Positions 1 to 6,163 of a stretch of 12,072 nt of DNA are shown piece by piece. The notes under the pieces were generated by a model. The model saw nothing but the letters and a program-made list of their open reading frames with translations. It had not been told where the DNA came from and did not search any database. Numbering within the stretch: position 1 is the first letter of the stretch; every line of letters begins with the position of its first letter. The position numbers and the translations under genes are program-made. Source of the DNA: Methanothrix sp. (GTDB lineage Archaea > Halobacteriota > Methanosarcinia > Methanotrichales > Methanotrichaceae); the NCBI GenBank assembly GCA_028708055.1, contig JAQVZT010000036.1, positions 1 through 12,072 of the forward strand. Reading direction: 5' to 3'.

Positions 1-429
1 CCGCCGATAGTGCGCCTCGCTCTCTCGGATCTTCCGCTCGGACCTCCAACCTTCTACCGAATATCTGATTGCCCGAACCAGGAGATCGCGAGAGATATTT
101 TCTTTGATCAGAAAGTCCTGCGCACCCGCCTCGACTGCCTTCGGCCCGAGGGACTCGTCGTCCGCGCCGATCAAAACGAGAATCGGTGTATCCTTTGTAT
201 TAGCGGCAAAGCACCTCAGAGTCTCAAGCCCCCGGGTCTCAGCAAGCCCCAGGTCAAGCAGAATCAGGTCAAAGGACTCGTTTCGGAGACGGTTCAGGCC
301 CGCAGTGAGCCCCTCCGCATCCTCCATGATGATGAAATCAGCGTCATGGCTGCGAAGCATTTGCTGGATCGTATGCAGATCATTGGGATCGTCCTCAACA
401 TGGAGGACCCTGATCTTGTCTTTTATCAA
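1..429 (-). CDS. Response regulator receiver-domain protein, 5' part (runs off left edge)
   Basis: The visible 143 residues are a CheY-like receiver domain followed by the start of a linker (RKIRESEAHYRR) that usually leads into a PAS or sensor module. The acidic pocket is E12/D13/D14, the phospho-acceptor is D59 in LILLDLGL, and the conserved Lys is K109 in FLIKE. The usual Thr/Ser after beta-4 is replaced by Ile (I87 in LVLIGADDE), which is unusual for a switching receiver. I chose TTG at 427-429 because GGAG lies 9 nt upstream (439-442) and an in-frame stop lies shortly before it; no ATG gives the whole domain. Such proteins take a phosphoryl group from a histidine kinase. The output module is outside the window, so it could be a receiver-PAS(-kinase) hybrid or a simple regulator. 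Confidence 0.85.
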   Translation of the reverse strand, partial: MIKDKIRVLHVEDDPNDLHTIQQMLRSHDADFIIMEDAEGLTAGLNRLRNESFDLILLDLGLAETRGLETLRCFAANTKDTPILVLIGADDESLGPKAVEAGAQDFLIKENISRDLLVRAIRYSVEGWRSERKIRESEAHYRR

Positions 430-550
430 GATTTGACTCTCCGGCAGGCCAATGCTTTGCGATTATTGATGGATGTACAAGTGAAATGGCAGCATACCTG
501 GGCTGCAACAGTCTAATGTAATGTATTATGCTCCCTCATATAGCTTTTTC

Positions 551-594
551 TGATCAGATGTGAATTGCTGCATGATCAGATGTGAATTGCTGCA
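551..594. repeat. Perfect 22-bp tandem direct repeat, two copies
   Basis: Copies lie at 551-572 and 573-594 with no spacer and no mismatch. Each begins TGATCAGATG and ends TTGCTGCA. It is not a CRISPR, since there is no spacer and only two units. The identity of the two copies suggests a recent slippage or duplication, or a two-site protein-binding region. Confidence 0.9.
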
Positions 595-703
595 TTTTGA
601 AGGGCGCAGCTTCCCACTTCCTCGCTAAAACCTGCATGCTAATTGATGGATGGAAACAAGAGGTCCGCATTTCGGATTGCAGAATTTATCTTGAGCAGTG
701 AGG

Positions 704-713
704 CTTATTTTTA
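704..713 (+). promoter_or_regulatory. Archaeal TATA-like box before small ORF
   Basis: CTTATTTTTA is preceded by purines (GTGAGG), as in a BRE/TATA pair. Initiation about 25 nt downstream would fall near 735, leaving a leader of about 30 nt before the TTG at 764. Confidence 0.4.
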
Positions 714-763
714 ACCGTAAGTTATAATTACGATTAGCTGGTACAACTAATGGGGGCTGTAAT

Positions 764-883
764 TTGACACACCACGAAGAAAAGAAAGAGAAGAAAGGAG
801 AGCCTGAAGCGAAGGTAGATCCGATCAAGCTTGGCGATAAGAGGGGCGGAAAGAAAAAGGGCCTTCTCGATACATGTGAATAA
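764..883 (+). CDS. Candidate small Lys/Glu-rich protein (39 aa)
   Basis: I do not recognise this. The frame opens with TTG 764-766 and ends TAA 881-883, giving a 39-residue highly charged peptide: a His-His/Glu/Lys-rich N-terminus (THHEEKKEKKGEPEAK), a central VDPIKLGDKRGGKKKG segment, and a C-terminus LLDTCE with one Cys. There is no signal peptide or membrane segment. A G-run (752-756) lies 7 nt before the TTG, a TATA-like box lies at 704-713, and a run of seven T (907-913) follows about 23 nt after the stop, so the ORF has the outline of a complete transcription unit. The stop TAA at 725-727 rules out an upstream extension, and no ATG exists in frame. The small size and TTG start make it uncertain; a regulatory RNA is the alternative. 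Confidence 0.42.
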   Translation: MTHHEEKKEKKGEPEAKVDPIKLGDKRGGKKKGLLDTCE

Positions 884-906
884 TCGTCCCTCGTGCTAAT
901 AGCCTA

Positions 907-913
907 TTTTTTT
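907..913 (+). terminator. Oligo-T terminator after small ORF
   Basis: Seven consecutive T in a T-rich context (TATTTTTTTC) follow the small ORF's stop without a strong hairpin. This is the usual form of an archaeal intrinsic terminator on the plus strand. Confidence 0.45.
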
Positions 914-1007
914 CTAGTTATTGGAAGCTGGAAGGGGTCAATTTGTCGCCTAGCAGGAAAGTTTAATAAGAATGTTTTGTAAGAATGTTTACCATTAAAT
1001 AAAAAGT

Positions 1008-1343
1008 CTATGCTTCAATCTCATCGGCTTGCTCGTATGCATTGGGCAGGTAATCGTGGACGATGTCATTTCCTCTTATATTTTCCACATCGTATCCTAT
1101 CCCTTCCGGAACCTTTGATTTTTCTATCCATCTCACTTCGGTTCGTTCGTACGTCTCTCCGGTTGAATAGCACCTGACCATCGGAGCGCCCATGAATTCT
1201 ACGCGCAGGCCGCATAGAGGGCAAATCGCTATCTCAATTTCCCCCTTCTCATTCTTGCGTTCTGTATTGAACAAGTTTATTCCCCTGAATTTACCTTTGC
1301 GTCTGATGTACCTAACGAGATGCATCAATGCATAGTTCGCCAT
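1008..1343 (-). CDS. Hypothetical protein with possible zinc knuckle (111 aa)
   Basis: I do not recognise the family. The protein has a basic N-terminus (LVRYIRRKGKFRG), then CPLCG (C41, C44) followed by a lone C58 in MVRCYSTGETY, and an acidic C-terminus. CPxCG plus a further Cys suggests half of a zinc ribbon; a fourth ligand is not obvious (H96 is a candidate). There are no signal peptide or membrane segments, so it is probably cytoplasmic. The ATG at 1341-1343 has no Shine-Dalgarno, but a good TATA box (minus-strand CTTAAATA at about 1380-1387) sits about 37 nt upstream, implying a very short leader. T-rich sequence directly after the stop on the minus strand (complement of about 999-1005) fits a terminator. 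It is a stand-alone gene divergent from the DUF1638 gene, with a palindrome (1402-1420) in the shared upstream region. Confidence 0.7.
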   Translation of the reverse strand: MANYALMHLVRYIRRKGKFRGINLFNTERKNEKGEIEIAICPLCGLRVEFMGAPMVRCYSTGETYERTEVRWIEKSKVPEGIGYDVENIRGNDIVHDYLPNAYEQADEIEA

Positions 1344-1379
1344 TGGAATTGGTTTGCAGTATGTATTTTGCTCATTCTC

Positions 1380-1388
1380 TATTTAAGT
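1380..1388 (-). promoter_or_regulatory. TATA box of the 111-aa protein gene
   Basis: On the minus strand the sequence reads ACTTAAATA, close to the archaeal consensus. It lies about 37 nt before the ATG at 1343, giving a predicted leader of about 15 nt without a Shine-Dalgarno. Confidence 0.6.
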
Positions 1389-1401
1389 TTTTTTATGAAA
1401 T

Positions 1402-1420
1402 GTTATGAACTTTTCATAAC
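1402..1420. promoter_or_regulatory. 8-bp inverted repeat, possible operator
   Basis: GTTATGAA (1402-1409), a CTT centre and TTCATAAC (1413-1420) form a perfect palindrome. It lies just upstream of the leftward TATA box and about 170 nt before the rightward DUF1638 gene. Position and symmetry suit a dimeric regulator; the function is inferred only. Confidence 0.4.
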
Positions 1421-1589
1421 GATCGACAGTTATTGGTTTTTATTGCCAAATGGCGCAAATGCATCTGATTAATTATTATGAGCAGAGGACACGCCATTGA
1501 TCTCTCGCGATTTGCGGCCAAATGTCAACTTGAATCAGCAATGAAGGATCACAGATATATCCTATAGCTGCCATAATGATATTTTGGCT

Positions 1590-2168
1590 ATGTATACGGT
1601 AATTGCCTGCGGCGTCTTCGAAAAGGAGATAGAAGCCCTGCGCCCGGATATGGGATTTGATTTTGAGGCCCGCTATCTGGGAGCAGGCCTGCATGTTGAT
1701 TATGACGATCTCAAAGGAGCCCTTGGCGGCCAACTGGAAGAAGCCCGGAAGAGTGGAAGCGAGGGCATGATAGTAGCATACGGCCAGTGTCATCCCCAGA
1801 TCGATGAGATCCTGAAGCCTTACCATGCGTCGCTCATTGAATGCCAGAATTGCGTGGACGCCTTCATCACCCGCAAGGGGATGGAGACGAAAGCCAGGGA
1901 TGGGCTCTTCTTCTACCTCTCCCCGGGATGGCTGGATGCCTGGAAGGATATCTTCCGCCGCCTTAACTGGGGATCGGAGGAGGCGAGAATGCATATGGGA
2001 TCTTTTCGGGGGTCTGTTTACCTCGATACCCTGAAAGATGCGCAGGCACGCGAAGAAGAGCTGCTGGAGTTCTTCGATTTCACACTTCTGCCCTTCGAGA
2101 TCATGCCCGTGGATCTGGGCCACTTCAAATCCTTAATAGTGAAAGCTAGAGAAAGACTGGAGGATTGA
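1590..2168 (+). CDS. DUF1638 family protein
   Basis: The 192-residue soluble protein matches the DUF1638 family, common in methanogens and in some anaerobic bacteria. Recognisable segments are the N-terminal VIACGVFEKE, the central MIVAYGQCHP and the following LIECQNCVDAF. Counting from the ATG, C7, C67/H68, C85 and C88 are the candidate conserved thiol or metal ligands. The biochemical role is unknown; relatives often lie near corrinoid methyltransferase genes, which are not seen here. ATG 1590 is the conservative start; TTG 1584 in the same frame would add two residues. Neither has a Shine-Dalgarno, and a TATA-like GATATATC at about 1551-1558 suggests a leaderless or nearly leaderless mRNA. 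It ends 3 nt before the thioredoxin gene, so the pair is almost certainly co-transcribed. Confidence 0.88.
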   Translation: MYTVIACGVFEKEIEALRPDMGFDFEARYLGAGLHVDYDDLKGALGGQLEEARKSGSEGMIVAYGQCHPQIDEILKPYHASLIECQNCVDAFITRKGMETKARDGLFFYLSPGWLDAWKDIFRRLNWGSEEARMHMGSFRGSVYLDTLKDAQAREEELLEFFDFTLLPFEIMPVDLGHFKSLIVKARERLED

Positions 2169-2171
2169 GCT

Positions 2172-2579
2172 ATGGACGAGTTGGAAGAGATAAAGAAAAA
2201 GAAAATGGAGCAGATGAAAAAGGATTTAACCGCACCCGCAAAGCCGTCTATAGAGCTGCCGGACGTGCCCATAAAAATCACCGACGCCACTATTGATGCC
2301 GCAGCCAGCCAGTATCCGATCTTCATTCTGGACTGCTGGGCGGAGTGGTGCGGGCCCTGCCGCTCCATCGGTCCGATTATCGAACAGCTCGCGAAGGAGA
2401 TGAAGGGAAAAGTAGTCTTCGGCAAGCTGAACGTCGATGAGAATATGGCGACTGCCAACAAGTACCGAATCTCGGCGATTCCTACTCTGATGGTCTTCAA
2501 GAATGGCCAACTCATCGATAAGCTGGTGGGGGCGTATCCCAAGCCCGCATTGGCGGCAAAAATTCAAAAGTTCCTCTGA
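2172..2579 (+). CDS. Thioredoxin
   Basis: A 135-residue thioredoxin with the active site WCGPC (W59-C63), the buried Asp in FILDCWAEWC (D54) and the cis-proline in AIPTL (P104). It reduces protein disulfides in the cytoplasm through the C60/C63 pair. About 30 residues precede the fold; the first 17 (MDELEEIKKKKMEQMKK) form a charged helix, making it longer than the roughly 105-residue core. The ATG at 2172 is supported by GGAGG at 2159-2163, 8 nt upstream and inside the end of the DUF1638 gene, so translation is probably coupled. The pairing suggests the Cys-rich DUF1638 protein could be a redox client, but that is inference. A small hairpin follows the stop. Confidence 0.95.
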   Translation: MDELEEIKKKKMEQMKKDLTAPAKPSIELPDVPIKITDATIDAAASQYPIFILDCWAEWCGPCRSIGPIIEQLAKEMKGKVVFGKLNVDENMATANKYRISAIPTLMVFKNGQLIDKLVGAYPKPALAAKIQKFL

Positions 2580-2609
2580 AAGGATTCCAGAGTACAGGAT
2601 CTGAGAGCC

Positions 2610-2633
2610 ATCCTTTCGAGGATCCCCTTTTCC
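2610..2633 (+). terminator. Hairpin and pyrimidine-rich tail after thioredoxin
   Basis: ATCCT-TTCG-AGGAT (2610-2623) forms a short stem with a stable UUCG-type tetraloop and is followed by CCCCTTTTCC. It lies 31 nt after the thioredoxin stop, between convergent genes. Confidence 0.5.
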
Positions 2634-2675
2634 ATTAAACTCAAATCTTAACCGGATAAGCGTTTTCCATTTTCA

Positions 2676-3314
2676 TCAGGGTATGCTATTTGCAGCCTTG
2701 ATCACCGGATAGTTGCTTATGCTGTAGGTCGGTTTGGATGAGACTGAAGTTGGAACCTCATAAGTGGGTTTGTTTCTCGAGTATTGGCTGATGTTGTATA
2801 GAGGCCTATACTGAGTATTATACGTAAATTGAGATACATTTCCCAGGCGCTGGTTTACTTCGAACGGAGCTCTCTGGGATGTGCTGAATGGTATATTGTA
2901 TGTCGATTTGTTGCCGTAAACATCCAGATTATTCAGGGGCTTGGTCTTCTCGAAGCCTGCCCTGAGGACCTTGCTGTGAGACTGGGCAATTCCACTGCCC
3001 AGCTGGGCATCAGTGGGTGTGCTTTGTGCAGTCTGAGTCGCTTGATCAGGGGATATCGCAGCAGTGGCATCTTTTGGCGGCACAACATCGGTGAGATTGG
3101 ATGCTGCATTAGCGGTGATATTTGCCGTTGCATTTGCCGCAATGTTTGCCGTAGCATTCAGGTTCTCATCTGGCGTTGTGTTTGTGGTCGCATTCAGGGT
3201 TTCATTTATCGTTGTGTTTGCGGTTGCATTCAGGTTTTCTTCTGCAGATATGGCCGGCATAACAAATGCCAGCAGCCCAAGTGTGCAGATGAGGCTTACA
3301 AGTTTTTTTTGCAT
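2676..3314 (-). CDS. Secreted Asn/Thr-rich protein with tandem repeats (surface protein, unknown role)
   Basis: The protein has a clear signal peptide (MQKKLVSLICTLGLLAFVMPAISA), then an N/T/A-rich segment built of 12-residue units (ENLNATANTTIN, ETLNATTNTTPD, ENLNATANIAAN), a Pro/Ala/Gln linker, and a Tyr/Asn/Ser-rich C-terminal half with loose repeats (TYNIP, LYNISQY, PTYEVP, PTYSISNYP). I count 12 N-X-S/T sequons, nine of them in the first half, so a heavily N-glycosylated exported protein is likely. No membrane anchor or catalytic motif is visible. I chose ATG 3312-3314 because GGAG (3324-3327) lies 9 nt upstream. The ATG at 3321-3323 overlaps the stop of the preceding gene (ATGA) and would add MNI. 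It is last in a probable three-gene operon. A role in surface or sheath structure or adhesion is inference. Confidence 0.8.
   Translation of the reverse strand: MQKKLVSLICTLGLLAFVMPAISAEENLNATANTTINETLNATTNTTPDENLNATANIAANATANITANAASNLTDVVPPKDATAAISPDQATQTAQSTPTDAQLGSGIAQSHSKVLRAGFEKTKPLNNLDVYGNKSTYNIPFSTSQRAPFEVNQRLGNVSQFTYNTQYRPLYNISQYSRNKPTYEVPTSVSSKPTYSISNYPVIKAANSIP
3132..3239 (-). repeat. Three 36-bp in-frame repeats in the Asn/Thr-rich protein gene
   Basis: Units at 3204-3239, 3168-3203 and 3132-3167 each encode 12 residues of the E-x-L-N-A-T type. They match at most positions, with CTGAATGC conserved in all three, and differ mainly by substitutions, some synonymous. This points to expansion of a glycosylation-site-rich segment by duplication. 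Confidence 0.85.
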
Positions 3315-3319
3315 AATAT

Positions 3320-4375
3320 TCATCTCCTTCTTCGAAGAAGAACGATCGTGAAGAGAGCTAATGCGCAGGCCTCGGCTGGAAAGCTTGCTTTCTTTTCCGT
3401 GTCTGTTGTATTGCTCTTCACCAGCGGCTTGGATTCGATTACATCCTCCTCTAAATCCACAACCTCGCCACTCTGGCCGAGCAATACCGTGCGCAGTTGA
3501 TAGATCCCCTGCTCAAGAGTCTTATTCCAGGCAATCTCCACCGTCTCATCGTCTCCGGTGAGAAGCACCGGTGTCGGCTTCTCGGTTATATTGAGGACTG
3601 TGCCATTTTGAGATAGAATAAAGCGCAAAATCCCCTTAAAAGGAACGCGAGAATTGCCCATGACTGTGGCGCTGGCTCCGGTCTCATCCTGGTAGGTCTC
3701 TGTTATTTTTGCGTCTTCTATCGCCGTGAACGAATTCATGAAGGACCTTGTCAGGTTGTGATTCAGCTCCACGATCTTCACCCGGCCTGCATACCGGTGC
3801 CCTCTCTCCAGGATCTGTTTCCAGGCATAATCCCTGGTGACTGGCATGGCAAAGCTCCCCGAGATGGCTACCGCCTGCTCTCGAGTGACATAGGCCGCTT
3901 TGTTCCCATCGATGAGCATGTAATAGATGTCCACAATGGTGGGATCACTGGCACTGATGGCAAGGTGCATGCCCCTTGAATCGGCACAAAAATCGCGTAC
4001 ATCAAACCGTATGGGCTCCACTCCGCCGTAATAGAAATTTTGGCATTTGCCGGAGACGAGCGTCCCGTTACTCCTCAAATGCGCGCAGATCTCATAACTG
4101 CCCTTCTCGACATCCAGCTCGGGCCAGCTGACCGTCCAGGTCCCGGCACCATCGAGCGTCAGGTTCCGGCTGGCGAGGATCGCTCCATCTTTTTCTTTAT
4201 CGACCAGATCAAGCCTCAAATCCATGCCGGCCACATTTCCCTGCACAGTAATATCCGCTGAATCCATGCTGGAGTAGAGATCAGTGATCTCCGAAGAATG
4301 GGCAGTGCCTGCCATTGCCAGCAGGACTGCCAGGGCCATGAGGGCCGCCGAATGCCAAATCGCGCTTATTCTCAT
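3320..4375 (-). CDS. Secreted, C-terminally anchored surface protein (351 aa)
   Basis: The N-terminus is a signal peptide (hydrophobic HSAALMALAVLLAMAGTAHS). The body is beta-rich with Ig-like sequence character (TWTVSWPELDVEKGSYEICAHL) and several sequons (NLT, NGT, NIT, NKT, NTT). The C-terminus is a hydrophobic helix ending in four Arg (ACALALFTIVLLRRRR). This tail resembles archaeal PGF-CTERM sorting signals, but with FPAE where PGFE is usual, so it may be a variant signal or a plain transmembrane anchor. I chose ATG 4373-4375 because minus-strand GGTGG lies 4 nt upstream and the signal peptide then starts normally (MRISAIW). An ATG at 4441 would add 22 residues with no hydrophobic logic. 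It lies downstream of the M50 protease gene, and its stop (3320-3322) lies 5 nt before the next gene's chosen start, so an operon is likely. No enzymatic function is visible. Confidence 0.8.
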   Translation of the reverse strand: MRISAIWHSAALMALAVLLAMAGTAHSSEITDLYSSMDSADITVQGNVAGMDLRLDLVDKEKDGAILASRNLTLDGAGTWTVSWPELDVEKGSYEICAHLRSNGTLVSGKCQNFYYGGVEPIRFDVRDFCADSRGMHLAISASDPTIVDIYYMLIDGNKAAYVTREQAVAISGSFAMPVTRDYAWKQILERGHRYAGRVKIVELNHNLTRSFMNSFTAIEDAKITETYQDETGASATVMGNSRVPFKGILRFILSQNGTVLNITEKPTPVLLTGDDETVEIAWNKTLEQGIYQLRTVLLGQSGEVVDLEEDVIESKPLVKSNTTDTEKKASFPAEACALALFTIVLLRRRR

Positions 4376-4466
4376 ACCGCCACCTTGCCTGCCGGCAATT
4401 GCCATTGTTTCCATTTTATCCTGATTTATCTCCACATGCATAAAACTGACGTGCCGGGAAGAGAGA

Positions 4467-6110
4467 TCAAATAGTCATCCAGTTGGTGAACGGAGCGACC
4501 AGGGTTATGAGCAGGGAAGTAAGCACTATCCAGGTGAGAATGGCCACCGTTGTTCTGGTGAATCTTTCTGCTTCTTTAGGCTGGACTATCTTCTCAAAGC
4601 CGGACTGGACCAGATCCCTGAAGATGTGTCCGCCATCAAGAGGCACTGCGGGAAGGCAGTTGAACAGGCCGGCATAGAGGTTGATCCAACCGATCCAGAG
4701 GAGGAGATTGGCGAGCCAGAATAATTTGCTTCCCAGTGGCTCGGCCCATCCGCTGGGCTCGAAGACCGCAGTCAGCCAGCCGCTGAAGCCGGGAAAACCC
4801 TTCTGGGTAAATCCCGGAATACCAGAAAAAGGCAAGCTGAGCATCAGGTGAAAGCCCGTTATGCCCATGCCGGGAATGTTTCTCAGCGTCTGCAGGAATT
4901 GCCTGGAGGGCACCTCCTGAAAGAGCGCGCCACCCGATAGAACTGCATTTCCGGAGATGCCGATGCCGATGAATCCGCCGGTATCTTCCTTGCCGGCAGC
5001 CGTCTTGGAAGTCAGGAGGATCTGGTAAGTATTTCCCTGGCCGGTGGCTATGGCAATAGTCTGGCCGGGACGGGTGGTGTTCATAATATTTCTAAATCCA
5101 TCCAGATTTACGATCTCCTTGCCATCGATTTCCGTAATCAGGCTCCTGGATGGAAGTCCTGCAGCTTCGGCTGAGGAGCCCTTGAAGGTAGATGCAACCA
5201 TGATGCCCCGCGCGGGCATTCCGGAGAGGGACAGAACCTCTTCTTTGTTATTGAAAAACACGTTCATGCGGTTTGTGGATCCGGCCAGATGGCTGTAAAA
5301 CTGATCGAGGTTGCTGTCATTGTTGCCGTTTACATCGAGCAGCACCATGCCTTTTTCAAAACCGGCCCTGTCAGCGGCAGAGCCGTCCTGAACATCGACC
5401 ACAATCAGCCGATCCAGTGGCGTTATTGCTGCAATAACCGGTCCGAAGAAGAGGGCCATAGCCACTGCGGCCACGATGAAGTTGGAGATGACCCCGGCAG
5501 ACAGAATTCTGATTCTAGCGCTCTTGTTCACAATTGCTGGCTGGTCTTTGCTGCCGAAGAGATCAGCGTCATCCGGCTCCACAAAAGCAGCTATCGGGGC
5601 AATCAGAACGGCGACTATTCCCATGGACTTGACGCGCACCCCTTCCACGCGGCTGAGTATGCCGTGAGCGAACTCGTGCACCACCATGGTAACAAAGAGC
5701 GCAATCCAGCCCCAGACAAATGGTATGTACTCATTCAGGCCAGGAATGAGGAGGATATTTCTGGGTGCATTATAGCTGCTGGGCATGGGGGGCTCCTCTA
5801 TCATGAAATAGGTCATGGCCAAAACCAGCATCAAGAAATATGCCATGCTTATGACGACCAGAGGTATGCCGGCAGAGGCCACCAGCCTCCAGAAGCTCTT
5901 GGGGCGGGCCAGATAGTCCAGGAGATTCAGGCCCCGGGTAGTGCGAAGAAATATGGCCAGAGGAATGCCGAACAGGCATCCTACTGAGATTCCCCGGCTC
6001 TTCCATTCCTGGCTGTCTTTGAGCGGCAAGAGCAGAATGGAATACAAGCCGATCAGGGCCGCAGCTATGAGCAGCCAATCAACCAGTTCCAGCTGAAACT
6101 GCATGTTCAA
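4467..6110 (-). CDS. Site-2 protease-type membrane metalloprotease with PDZ domains (M50)
   Basis: This 547-residue polytopic membrane protein carries the M50 zinc motif HEFAH (H145, E146, H149) inside a hydrophobic helix. The third motif NCLPAVPLDGG is at 484-494, with D492 the expected last zinc ligand. Two extramembrane PDZ-like segments lie between them: about 235-297 (VVDVQDGSAADRAGFEKGMV) and about 302-368 (ASTFKGSSAEAAGLPSRSLI). Several membrane helices surround both halves. The family cuts substrates within the membrane in signalling or protein turnover, the PDZ domains controlling substrate access. The start is TTG 6108-6110, with GAGG 8 nt upstream; ATG 6102-6104 is the alternative and sits too far from that site. 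A TATA box lies at about 6145-6154. It heads an operon with two exported proteins, so these or their processing could be linked to it, which is inference. Confidence 0.93.
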   Translation of the reverse strand: MNMQFQLELVDWLLIAAALIGLYSILLLPLKDSQEWKSRGISVGCLFGIPLAIFLRTTRGLNLLDYLARPKSFWRLVASAGIPLVVISMAYFLMLVLAMTYFMIEEPPMPSSYNAPRNILLIPGLNEYIPFVWGWIALFVTMVVHEFAHGILSRVEGVRVKSMGIVAVLIAPIAAFVEPDDADLFGSKDQPAIVNKSARIRILSAGVISNFIVAAVAMALFFGPVIAAITPLDRLIVVDVQDGSAADRAGFEKGMVLLDVNGNNDSNLDQFYSHLAGSTNRMNVFFNNKEEVLSLSGMPARGIMVASTFKGSSAEAAGLPSRSLITEIDGKEIVNLDGFRNIMNTTRPGQTIAIATGQGNTYQILLTSKTAAGKEDTGGFIGIGISGNAVLSGGALFQEVPSRQFLQTLRNIPGMGITGFHLMLSLPFSGIPGFTQKGFPGFSGWLTAVFEPSGWAEPLGSKLFWLANLLLWIGWINLYAGLFNCLPAVPLDGGHIFRDLVQSGFEKIVQPKEAERFTRTTVAILTWIVLTSLLITLVAPFTNWMTI

Positions 6111-6144
6111 TATTTAGTCCTCTCCAACTCCTCTGCATTTTCCC

Positions 6145-6154
6145 ATATTTAACT
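6145..6154 (-). promoter_or_regulatory. TATA box for the M50 protease operon
   Basis: On the minus strand it reads AGTTAAATAT, about 40 nt before the TTG start, with GAGG between. The box is nearly symmetric (ATATTTAACT on the plus strand) and could also drive rightward transcription starting near 6175, just before the structured element. Confidence 0.55.
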
Positions 6155-6163
6155 TGTGGGATT

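Larger units (their letters stand above)
430..763. other. Non-coding stretch between response regulator and small ORF
   Basis: I see no convincing gene in these 334 bases. They hold the leader of the leftward response regulator, a short inverted repeat (GCAGC...GCTGC at about 490-507), a perfect 22-bp tandem duplication (551-594) and a TATA-like box for the small rightward ORF (704-713). The open frames crossing the region on either strand have no ribosome binding site and no recognisable product. Confidence 0.5.

Noticed and set aside
10..516. Plus-strand 168-codon open frame
   Set aside because: Antisense to the receiver-domain gene, which has D59, K109 and a ribosome site; the plus frame resembles no protein.
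551..594. CRISPR array
   Set aside because: Only two units with no spacer between them and no cas genes nearby.
625..828. Minus-strand 67-codon open frame
   Set aside because: No ribosome site, no recognisable motif, and it overlaps the better supported small plus-strand ORF and its promoter.
1476..2123. Minus-strand 215-codon open frame
   Set aside because: Antisense to the DUF1638 gene, which has family motifs and a downstream partner.
5289..5987. Plus-strand 232-codon open frame
   Set aside because: Antisense shadow of the M50 protease gene; its His/Gln-rich translation is typical of such shadows.
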